Source of the DNA: a bacterium
Lineage (GTDB): Bacteria > Patescibacteria > Dojkabacteria > SC72
DNA: 6,112 nucleotides
Direction of reading: 5' to 3'
NCBI GenBank assembly: GCA_029553845.1
Contig: JAKPKF010000250.1
Location: 1-6,112, forward strand
Part shown: positions 1 to 5,238 of the stretch, one piece after another
Layout: each line of letters begins with the position of its first letter
Position numbering within the stretch: the first letter of the stretch is position 1
The notes under the pieces: generated by a model
The model's input: the letters and a program-made list of their open reading frames with translations, nothing else
What the model was told of the DNA's origin: nothing
The model's database searches: none
Position numbers and translations under genes: made by a program

Positions 1-30
1 TGTATATGGCTTACTTACATCTTCGCTCAT
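1..30 (-). CDS. 5' end of an unidentified gene (partial, runs off left edge)
   Basis: Ten codons are visible, reading MSEDVSKPYT, before the window ends. The start is supported by a 4-bp ATGA overlap with the stop codon of the GT-B-like gene upstream (TGA at 27-29, ATG at 28-30). The same junction type occurs at the three preceding gene borders, which makes a chance ATG unlikely. No Shine-Dalgarno sequence precedes it, so translation probably relies on coupling to the upstream gene. The product cannot be named from ten residues. Its position makes it the next member of the carbohydrate-modification cassette. Confidence 0.6.
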   Translation of the reverse strand, partial: MSEDVSKPYT

Positions 31-824
31 AGTGTTTTAGTCCAATCTAAAATTAAATCTAAACTTAAACTAGGTCTTTTTATATATTTACCCATATCAA
101 TAGGTTTCTGTTTAGGCAACTTATCTCCTATTTTAAGGTAAGTGTTATTCATGGGCATTCTATTCGGTTCTCCCACTCCTTTGAAAGATTCTTCCTTGTC
201 CACTACATACACAGGTATTCCCATAAGCCTAGCAAAGCTCTCAAAAGTTGAGGGAAACGGTGTAAATACCATGTCATAGTTAGGAAGTTTCTCTTTTATA
301 TCTTCTAAAATGTTATCTTCTACATTATTAAACCACTTCTTTGGTGCTGATATATCGCCAGTCTTATCAGTTAGTTTAACTGTCCAATCAAACTGTGGGT
401 ATGCTTCTCTTAACTGGTTAAATACTATCTGATTGTACTCCTGAACATCCCTAAACCAATGTAGTGCCACATATAAAGCTTTATTACCTGTATGTTTACT
501 CTTTTTAATGTCATCATATATGGGATTGCCTGTAACTAAAACATTCTTAGGATCAACCCCAGCTCTTACCAAAGAATCCCTACTCTCATCTCCTAGTGCT
601 AAATATCCATCAGCAACAAAATCCCTGTTGTTTAGCTCATAATCAAACAAGGCACCAAACCCATGTTCATAAACTATTACCTTTTTTCCTATAGCTTGTA
701 ATGTCTTCACTTCGTTTCTAAATGGAAAATCCGACCACAGAAAAACTACCTCACTCTCCATTAGTTCGTTATCAGGCATATCCCATTGCCAAAAATCATG
801 ATGATTGTAAACATAGTATCTCAT
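27..824 (-). CDS. GT-B-like glycosyltransferase / glycerophosphotransferase-like protein
   Basis: This 265-aa soluble protein looks like a GT-B-fold sugar or polyol-phosphate transferase, probably transferring from a nucleotide-activated donor in the cytoplasm. Visible marks are the His-Gly pair at residues 54-55 (YEHGFG), then the conserved run ADGYLALGDESRDSL (about 71-85) leading into VLVTGNPIYDD (96-106). This HG...TGNPxxD layout is known from CDP-glycerol glycerophosphotransferase-like proteins, UDP-GlcNAc 2-epimerase-like proteins and related transferases. The C-terminal half has FTPFPSTFESFARLMGIPV (187-205), which resembles the donor-nucleotide site where Ser/Thr and Glu contact the ribose and phosphates. 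No signal peptide or membrane segment is seen. At 265 aa it is shorter than typical two-domain GT-B enzymes, so the N-terminal domain is reduced. It overlaps the upstream methyltransferase-glycosyltransferase gene by ATGA (821-824) and the next gene by ATGA (27-30). The fold is moderately certain; donor and acceptor are unknown. Confidence 0.65.
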   Translation of the reverse strand: MRYYVYNHHDFWQWDMPDNELMESEVVFLWSDFPFRNEVKTLQAIGKKVIVYEHGFGALFDYELNNRDFVADGYLALGDESRDSLVRAGVDPKNVLVTGNPIYDDIKKSKHTGNKALYVALHWFRDVQEYNQIVFNQLREAYPQFDWTVKLTDKTGDISAPKKWFNNVEDNILEDIKEKLPNYDMVFTPFPSTFESFARLMGIPVYVVDKEESFKGVGEPNRMPMNNTYLKIGDKLPKQKPIDMGKYIKRPSLSLDLILDWTKTL

Positions 825-2116
825 TTGTTAAAAGGTGTTAAATAAACTTGATGTCTGGGTAGTCCTCCCCACTTTTTAATAAAGTAAGCGTCCGTACTAC
901 CCTTAACCCCACTCTCTGTTATGTCCTTACAATTCTTAATTGTTGTTTGTCCAAAGTGTATAAACTGTGCCATCCACACGCAAGTATGCTTCTTGCCAGC
1001 CAATTCTAACCTATACTGCATATCTACATCCTCTCCATAAGCAGGTATAAAGTTCTCGTCAAACTTCCCTACTTCCTTAAACAACCTATCGTTTACCATA
1101 AAGAAGGCGAAGTTATCATGGACAAGTTTACTATTAACTATAAAGTTGTCATCAGGAAATCTACCCGTATTATTAGTACACCACCCACTCCATATAACTG
1201 AGTCATCGCCTAGTGCGTACTCCACCAGATTGTCTATTGTATCTTCTTTAAGTTCTATGTCTAAGTTTGGCACTATCACATACTCGCACCCGTCTTTAAG
1301 AGCCTTTTTAATTCCATTGTTCCAACTCTTAGCCAAGAGGTTCTGATTATTCTTTACTACATTATCAAACCTTTTTAAAATGTCCTTATACTTATTGCTT
1401 AGTTTGGTAATACGACCATATAAGACAAGTTTATGCTGGGTCTTTATAGTGTCTAGTGTGTGTATAGCCTGTTGGTAAGTAGTGTCGTTATCTATATAAA
1501 GGCTACATACTACCCCAATCTTTTTAGGTTTTACCTTCTTTTTAGCAATCTTTTTAGACCTCTTTTTAATTCTAAGTATTACCTCTGAGCCTACAGATAC
1601 CCAACTTATATCTCCAAACTGCGAGGCAAACTCTTCTAACTTCCCCTTGCTGTACTTGTTTATGTTTACAGCGTATTTTAAAGCAGGGTCTTTTTCCAAT
1701 ACCTCTTGCCCTTGAGGAGGTAGGAAGAATATAATAGCCACTTCGTACTTAGCCACTCTACACATCTCGCTAAGAGCCTTCTCGTAGTAATCTAAATGCT
1801 CCAATATATGCCTTGCGGTTACTATGTCAAAACTGTTATCCTTGTACGGTAGGGCCTCAATGCTTCCTAAATCACAATCTATTCCAAAACTCTTAGCCTC
1901 GTCTACGAATCCCTGACAAGAATCTATACCCTTATATTTAACAGGGATTAACTTCTTCTTGTATTCAAAGTAATCTAAACAAGTTCCACAGGCACAATCT
2001 AGAACAGAACTATAATCCCTTACAAGGTCAGTAAGCACAGAACGAGAAAAGGAACCCTCATTCGTAAGCCAACTTCTAAAATCACTTCTTTTGTAGTTAT
2101 TATCCCACCAACTCAT
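821..2116 (-). CDS. Bifunctional SAM methyltransferase - family 2 glycosyltransferase fusion
   Basis: This 431-aa protein has two catalytic domains. Residues about 1-180 are a class I SAM methyltransferase of the Methyltransf_11 type: motif I VLDCACGTC (38-46), acidic residue D65 in KGID, then ALPYKDNSFDIV (88-99) and the HILEHL segment (103-108). A lysine-rich linker follows (184-199, KKRSKKIAKKKVKPKK, 11 of 16 residues Lys/Arg). Residues about 200-431 are a GT-A glycosyltransferase of family 2: IGVVCSLY opens the Rossmann-like half, LAKSWNNGIKKAL (260-272) is the usual helix, NLD (284-286) sits at the DxD position, GEDVDMQYRL (361-370) is the ED catalytic-base motif, and H387 is in FIHFGQTT. 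It likely transfers a sugar and methylates a sugar or the growing chain; substrates are unknown. Two motif I glycines are replaced (A42, C46), so methyltransferase activity is less sure than transferase activity. ATGA overlaps join it to both neighbours. No Shine-Dalgarno is present. Confidence 0.82.
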   Translation of the reverse strand: MSWWDNNYKRSDFRSWLTNEGSFSRSVLTDLVRDYSSVLDCACGTCLDYFEYKKKLIPVKYKGIDSCQGFVDEAKSFGIDCDLGSIEALPYKDNSFDIVTARHILEHLDYYEKALSEMCRVAKYEVAIIFFLPPQGQEVLEKDPALKYAVNINKYSKGKLEEFASQFGDISWVSVGSEVILRIKKRSKKIAKKKVKPKKIGVVCSLYIDNDTTYQQAIHTLDTIKTQHKLVLYGRITKLSNKYKDILKRFDNVVKNNQNLLAKSWNNGIKKALKDGCEYVIVPNLDIELKEDTIDNLVEYALGDDSVIWSGWCTNNTGRFPDDNFIVNSKLVHDNFAFFMVNDRLFKEVGKFDENFIPAYGEDVDMQYRLELAGKKHTCVWMAQFIHFGQTTIKNCKDITESGVKGSTDAYFIKKWGGLPRHQVYLTPFNK

Positions 2117-2751
2117 AGGTCGTTTTTATGTGGTGAATTAAAATCTATCACATCATTATTCCATAGGTTTAAGTCAATAGTCTTTACATTTAACCCAACC
2201 TCTCTTGCACATACTGGAAAGCTTAATTGGTCTTGGTAGGTGTACTTCTTATTGTGCTTCCACCACAACCTGTTAAACTCTTTAACCTTTTTATTGTTTC
2301 TCCTTATTAACAATCCACAAGCCCATAATCCATTCTTTCTAGGATACTTCATTCTCATATATTCCATAACCTGCAACAGTACAGGTAAGTCTCTATACTT
2401 TGGCATGTTATGACAAAAATTAGCCTCATCATAAATACAATCTCTCTCAGGGTGCTTAAATAAAGCTATATCTGCACTTCCTAATTGATTGAGACACCAT
2501 TGCTCAAAGGCTGGTATCTTAATAGTCGCACTCCCATCTATCCATATACTAACATCACAATCTAAAATATGGCTATTACACTTAAAATACTTGGCTCTCA
2601 TTCTAGGGTGTTGCTCTTCTCTGACAACTTTTCTAACTTCCCAGTCTTGACTCTTTGCGGTATCTGTAAATAATACTGGCTTAACATCTAAAGGCTGTTT
2701 TTTTGGCTTGTCGTAATCTCCATATATAGAACTGTATATTATTGTCTTCAT
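2113..2751 (-). CDS. TOD1/MUCI70-type (DUF616) glycosyltransferase-like protein
   Basis: This 212-aa soluble protein matches the pattern of the TOD1/MUCI70 glycosyltransferase-like family (Pfam PF04765, formerly DUF616). It opens with IIYSSIYGDYDKPK (4-17). HPRMRAKYFKCNSH (48-61) follows, then SIWIDGSATIK (68-78), where D72 takes the place of a metal/nucleotide-binding acid. The hallmark ALFKHPERDCIYDEANFC lies at about 96-113, GLWACGLLIRR at 141-151 and YQDQLSFP at 172-179. In plants, members are Golgi enzymes acting on cell-wall glycans. Bacterial and viral members are mostly uncharacterised, so the donor and acceptor here are unknown. There is no transmembrane anchor, so it should act in the cytoplasm. 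ATGA overlaps at 2748-2751 and 2113-2116 place it inside a coupled string between a methyltransferase and the methyltransferase-glycosyltransferase fusion. Family assignment is from motif recall, not a search. Confidence 0.72.
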   Translation of the reverse strand: MKTIIYSSIYGDYDKPKKQPLDVKPVLFTDTAKSQDWEVRKVVREEQHPRMRAKYFKCNSHILDCDVSIWIDGSATIKIPAFEQWCLNQLGSADIALFKHPERDCIYDEANFCHNMPKYRDLPVLLQVMEYMRMKYPRKNGLWACGLLIRRNNKKVKEFNRLWWKHNKKYTYQDQLSFPVCAREVGLNVKTIDLNLWNNDVIDFNSPHKNDL

Positions 2752-3323
2752 AGTTTTGTAATTATACCAAGTCCATGACTCTCAAGTCTCTCGCTAAACT
2801 TCCAATCAGGATACTGCCCTTGTAGTTCACCAAAGAACTTTTTAACCCCAAAATCTCTCTCTGTAACTTGAGTATCATGTAGAATAATATGCCCCCCCTT
2901 AGGTACAAACTTGCTCCAATTAGTAAAATCTTCTTTTATGTCCTCGTAGTAATGCCTCCCATCTATATGAAGTAAATCAATTGGCTTATCCCAGTCCTCT
3001 AATGCCCTGTTAAAAGACTTCTTAATCAAAGTTACATTCGGATATTCGGACAGACATTTGGTCGCTATGTCCTCTACTTCTGTTCCAAACTTACCACTGT
3101 GTTCGTCTCCCATAAAATGGTCTATACCATACAATTTAGTATCTAGTTTATGATCTAAACAACTCTCTGCCATTGTTGCAAGTGAGTGTCCGTAATAAAC
3201 TCCCAACTCTACAATAACCTTAGGCTTCCATATAGGTATTTGATTGTAAATATAGAGGATATGACCTTCCCATGCTGTTGGGTGTCCCTTTAAGTATTTA
3301 TACCATTTAAAATCCTCAAACAT
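2748..3323 (-). CDS. Class I SAM-dependent methyltransferase (Methyltransf_24 type)
   Basis: This 191-aa protein is a compact Rossmann-fold methyltransferase. VIVELGVYYGHS (36-47) is motif I, the SAM-binding glycine-rich loop with E39. KLYGIDHF (63-70) carries the acidic residue D68. PIDLLHIDGRHYYEDIKEDF (114-133) followed by VPKGGHIILHDTQ (140-152) is the Methyltransf_24 (PF13578) signature. In that family D121, H124 and the H149-D150 pair sit in or near the active site. Relatives include sugar O-methyltransferases and CmcI-like enzymes, so methylation of a sugar hydroxyl is plausible but inferred. The ATG at 3323 is the first in the frame. No Shine-Dalgarno precedes it; instead an extended -10 element lies only 8 nt upstream, so the message may be nearly leaderless. 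It is the first gene of the run joined by ATGA overlaps. Confidence 0.82.
   Translation of the reverse strand: MFEDFKWYKYLKGHPTAWEGHILYIYNQIPIWKPKVIVELGVYYGHSLATMAESCLDHKLDTKLYGIDHFMGDEHSGKFGTEVEDIATKCLSEYPNVTLIKKSFNRALEDWDKPIDLLHIDGRHYYEDIKEDFTNWSKFVPKGGHIILHDTQVTERDFGVKKFFGELQGQYPDWKFSERLESHGLGIITKL
2761..2769 (-). promoter_or_regulatory. Possible extended -10 element before the TOD1-like gene
   Basis: The minus strand reads TGGTATAAT, a perfect TGnTATAAT extended -10, ending 9 nt before the ATG at 2751. The same nonamer lies 8 nt before the ATG at 3323. Here it overlaps the last codons of the methyltransferase (Gly-Ile-Ile-Thr-Lys-Leu), so it may be coding coincidence. If active it would start transcription within about 3 nt of the ATG. 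Confidence 0.2.
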
Positions 3324-3331
3324 CTCTATAT

Positions 3332-3340
3332 ATTATACCA
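3332..3340 (-). promoter_or_regulatory. Extended -10 promoter element before the methyltransferase string
   Basis: The minus strand reads TGGTATAAT, a full match to the bacterial extended -10 TGnTATAAT, in the short gap between the 103-aa gene and the methyltransferase gene. Only 8 nt separate it from the ATG at 3323. Initiation 6-7 nt downstream of the hexamer would give a 5' leader of about 1-2 nt, that is a leaderless or near-leaderless message, which fits the missing Shine-Dalgarno. The best -35 candidate is TTGTTT at 3357-3362, with a long 19-bp spacer; extended -10 promoters often tolerate a poor -35. Confidence 0.4.
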
Positions 3341-3354
3341 TTTTAAATAACATT

Positions 3355-3666
3355 TTAAACAACTGGAAAGACATAATCTTCCCTAATATCTTCTATCGCT
3401 TCTCTCATTTCCCTGTACCACTTTTTGTTTATCTCCCCCTTATCTAGCATTCTCTTGGCTACCACTATACACTCTGATAACTCACAGGAAGGTATTTTCT
3501 CTCCTAACCAATAAGAGTTTATTATCTCTCCCCAATTGACATGAGGATTGTGATAAACACAACCTACAAATGGCTTAAAGGTTAAATCATCTGGATAAAT
3601 CTGATGCCATAATAAAAATGCTACTTCTCCTATACTTGAGGTTACATAGTCAGCTTCTTTTCCCAT
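3355..3666 (-). CDS. Hypothetical protein, 103 aa
   Basis: I do not recognise this protein. It has 103 residues, no signal peptide and no membrane segment. The first half is rich in aromatic residues (FLLWHQIYP, NWGEIINSYWLG); the second half looks helical and charged (VVAKRMLDKGEINKKWYREMREAIEDIRED). Cys and His residues are grouped: C36, H39 and H42, then C61 and C66 (CELSEC). They could bind a metal, but the spacing matches no finger I know. The ATG at 3666 is the first in the frame and lacks a Shine-Dalgarno. A sigma-70-like promoter fills the gap upstream. It lies between the sugar dehydratase and the methyltransferase, so a role in the same carbohydrate process is possible by context only. 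Composition, open length and neighbour spacing support it being a real gene. Confidence 0.65.
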   Translation of the reverse strand: MGKEADYVTSSIGEVAFLLWHQIYPDDLTFKPFVGCVYHNPHVNWGEIINSYWLGEKIPSCELSECIVVAKRMLDKGEINKKWYREMREAIEDIREDYVFPVV

Positions 3667-3692
3667 TGGCAGTAGGTAAACAAATTATATCC

Positions 3693-3722
3693 AATATAAA
3701 ACTAATTTTTACCTTTTGTCAA
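3693..3722 (-). promoter_or_regulatory. Putative sigma-70 promoter downstream of the dehydratase gene
   Basis: On the minus strand a perfect -35 hexamer TTGACA (3717-3722) is followed after 18 bp by TATATT (3693-3698), five of six matches to the -10 consensus. A perfect TATAAT also occurs at 3684-3689, but its spacing to TTGACA is 27 bp, so it would need its own weak -35. The -35 begins just past the dehydratase stop codon, within the 57-bp gap. This suggests that transcription of the methyl/glycosyl-transfer genes can begin here, independently of genes to the right. Confidence 0.4.
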
Positions 3723-3723
3723 A

Positions 3724-4722
3724 TTATTTAATCCATTCTGGGTGTTTTAGTGTCCATTCTACCATATTTTTAATACTCTCTTCAAAACTTACTGGTGCAA
3801 CCCAACCCAATTCTGCTAACTTTTTACCACTCATTGCATAACGAGAATCATGTCCTGGTCTCGTACTATGGAAGTCTAAATATACATAATCTCTCCCCTC
3901 TAACACCTCTTCTTTTCCCATATACTTTGCAACTAACTTAAACATTTGTAGGTTGTCCATCTCAACATCTCCAACTATGTGTACCTTATCCTTTACAATA
4001 GGATGTTTTAACAAAAAGATTACTGCATCCGCCGAATTTCTTGCGTGAAGCCAATGCCTTTTACCCACATTTCCCTTTGTTCCATGTATAGTCATAACTC
4101 CTCCCTCTCGAATTGTCTTCATACACTTAGGTATTAACTTCTCAGGATCTTGTCTTTCTCCAAACACATTCATTGTATTTGTTATCAAATATGGGAAGTC
4201 ATAGGTCTTTCCATAAGCCATTGTAATCATTTCTCCCGCTGCCTTACCCGCACTATACGGATTACTGGGTCTCAACTTATCCTCCTCCGTAAAGTTATAT
4301 CCATCTGGGGCTGGACCGTACACTTCGTCCGTACTAAAGTAGATAAACTTCTTCAAGTTCGGTTGGTGTATCCTTGCATATTCTAACATTTGAACAGTAC
4401 TTCTTGAGTTATTACAAAATACTCCTACGGGGTCCTTTATGGAGGTATCTACATGACTACATGCCGCCAAATGGACTATATAATCTAACTCTCCAATGTG
4501 TTTATGAACCGTATCTAAACTATCGTTTAAATCATGCCTAACTATCCTAGTTCTTTCTAACCATTCTGGGTGCTCGTTTAAAGTCTCTTGTATCCTATTT
4601 AGGTCTCCAGCTCTATCCATCTTAACTAAACCTACAATATCCCAGTCCGTTGTCTTCATAACATGCTCCCATAGGTGAGAGCCTATAAACCCAGCCATAC
4701 CTGTTATACAGAGTTTGGTCAT
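3724..4722 (-). CDS. RmlB-like NDP-sugar 4,6-dehydratase (extended SDR family)
   Basis: This 332-aa protein is an extended short-chain dehydrogenase/reductase that likely converts dTDP-glucose, or a related NDP-hexose, to the 4-keto-6-deoxy sugar using bound NAD+ in the cytoplasm. The NAD-binding glycine motif is TGMAGFIGSH (7-16). STDEVYG (130-136) contains T131-D132-E133, the Asp-Glu pair that separates 4,6-dehydratases from 4-epimerases. The catalytic pair is Y156 and K160 in PYSAGK. NVFGERQDPEKLIPK (185-199) and RPGHDSRYAM (288-297) are typical of RmlB. Length is close to the family norm (about 340-360). By eye, the Asp that usually ends the second beta strand and contacts NAD ribose seems replaced by V33, with D36 nearby. 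No rmlA, rmlC or rmlD homolog is visible, so substrate must come from the host or genes outside. It lacks a Shine-Dalgarno and has a 60-bp AT-rich gap upstream. CDP- or UDP-sugar specificity cannot be excluded. Confidence 0.87.
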   Translation of the reverse strand: MTKLCITGMAGFIGSHLWEHVMKTTDWDIVGLVKMDRAGDLNRIQETLNEHPEWLERTRIVRHDLNDSLDTVHKHIGELDYIVHLAACSHVDTSIKDPVGVFCNNSRSTVQMLEYARIHQPNLKKFIYFSTDEVYGPAPDGYNFTEEDKLRPSNPYSAGKAAGEMITMAYGKTYDFPYLITNTMNVFGERQDPEKLIPKCMKTIREGGVMTIHGTKGNVGKRHWLHARNSADAVIFLLKHPIVKDKVHIVGDVEMDNLQMFKLVAKYMGKEEVLEGRDYVYLDFHSTRPGHDSRYAMSGKKLAELGWVAPVSFEESIKNMVEWTLKHPEWIK

Positions 4723-4760
4723 TTTTAATTATTACTAAAATTATTTAAACTTATCTATTC

Positions 4761-4780
4761 CACTTATAGGACTAAAAGTG
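4761..4780. repeat. Imperfect 20-bp palindrome after the 84-aa gene
   Basis: The arms CACTT and AAGTG pair over 5 bp, followed by one T-T mismatch, two more pairs and a GTCC tetraloop when read on the minus strand. It lies just 3' of the 84-aa gene and has no following T-run, so it is not a normal intrinsic terminator. One arm lies inside the direct repeat; the other lies mostly outside it and is not conserved at the second repeat copy. It may be chance. Confidence 0.25.
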
Positions 4781-4839
4781 TCTTATTTCTCATTTATAAT
4801 CTTATTTAACTCTTCTAATCGCTTCTCCATATCCTCTAA
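4766..4839 (-). repeat. Direct repeat, copy 1 (3' end of the 84-aa gene)
   Basis: Bases 4766-4817 are identical to 5165-5216 (52 bp, no mismatch). Weaker similarity continues to 4839/5238, with 7 mismatches in the last 22 bp. The copies are in the same orientation, 399 bp apart. This copy covers the last 19 codons of the 84-aa gene, its stop codon and 17 bp beyond it. The shared protein tail is LEDMEkrLEELNKIINEK, a likely helical, coiled-coil-like end. Confidence 0.95.
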
Positions 4840-5037
4840 TTCCTCTTCCCCTACAAGCGTAACTTGAAATGATTCTCCAGTCTTCAAGTGTATTTTATAA
4901 GTGAATCTATCATTACCCACCTTGCTATTGTCATAACAAGAATAATCCGTTTGCTTTGATATATATTCTATTGCTGATAAATCATCTACATTAACAAATG
5001 ATAACCCCAATTTAAGATATTTATTAGTTTTTTCCAT
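4783..5037 (-). CDS. Hypothetical protein, 84 aa, with C-terminal tail shared with the HNH protein
   Basis: I cannot assign a function. The 84 residues look like a small beta-rich domain (LGLSFVNVDDLSAIEYI, then RFTYKIHLKTGESFQVTL) followed by an acidic helical tail (about 64-84) ending LEELNKIINEK. The layout of strands, a Lys-x-Gly-Glu turn and a final helix is a common small-domain pattern, but I name no family. Its last 18 residues match the HNH endonuclease tail except at two positions, and the DNA is identical over 52 bp, so the two genes shared sequence recently. The ATG at 5037 follows a purine-rich stretch (AAGAAGAAGAAA) that may act as a weak ribosome-binding site. The start-less open frame upstream overlaps it by 14 nt (stop at 5024-5026). 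Confidence 0.7.
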   Translation of the reverse strand: MEKTNKYLKLGLSFVNVDDLSAIEYISKQTDYSCYDNSKVGNDRFTYKIHLKTGESFQVTLVGEEELEDMEKRLEELNKIINEK

Positions 5038-5164
5038 TTTCTTCTTCTTTATAATTTATATTATGCTTATCACACAGGTCTCTCAACCTGTAAATCTCTT
5101 TACTTGCCTTTGCCAGTTTGTCTTCATACTGTTTAGCAAGTTCTACTTGTATCTTTTCAACAAC
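5024..5164 (-). pseudogene. Start-less coiled-coil-like open frame (gene remnant or frameshifted gene)
   Basis: The gap between the HNH gene and the 84-aa gene holds a 46-codon open frame with strongly protein-like composition: VVEKIQVELAKQYEDKLAKA, then SKEIYRLRDLCDKHNINYK and an acidic end, stopping at TAA 5024-5026 within the start of the next gene. It has no ATG, GTG or TTG near its beginning. Its first non-repeat base is exactly the repeat border (5165), so the 5' part may have been replaced when the repeat arrived. Alternatively, an ATG spanning the border (5164-5166) starts MLLK and runs into a stop after seven codons. One extra A in the A4 run at 5154-5157, or a -1 ribosomal slip there, would join it to this frame as MLLKKIQVELAKQYEDK, a plausible 49-aa protein. 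Function is unknown; heptad-like Leu/Ile spacing suggests a coiled coil. Confidence 0.5.
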
Positions 5165-5238
5165 ATAGGACTAAAAGTGTCTTATTTCTCATTTATAATC
5201 TTATTTAACTCTTCTAGCTGTTCTTCCATGTCCTCTAA
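5165..5238 (-). repeat. Direct repeat, copy 2 (3' end of the HNH gene)
   Basis: This is the partner of 4766-4839: 52 bp perfect (5165-5216), then diverged similarity to 5238. It covers the last 19 codons of the HNH gene, the stop codon (5182-5184) and 17 bp of downstream sequence. Its 3' border falls exactly where the start-less open frame begins. Recombination between the copies would delete 399 bp, removing the 84-aa gene and the remnant while leaving a full-length HNH gene. Confidence 0.95.

Noticed and set aside
31..43. A GGACTAAAA sequence on the minus strand resembling part of the direct repeat
   Set aside because: Only nine bases match, in opposite orientation and inside coding sequence; likely chance.
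1146..1346. Plus-strand open frame of 66 codons
   Set aside because: It lies wholly opposite the glycosyltransferase half of the fusion gene and its translation has no recognisable features; a shadow of the real gene.
4150..4386. Plus-strand open frame of 78 codons
   Set aside because: Antisense to the strongly conserved centre of the dehydratase gene, so a shadow.
4723..4782. Intrinsic terminator after the 84-aa gene
   Set aside because: The only hairpin (4761-4780) is short and imperfect and no T-run follows it.
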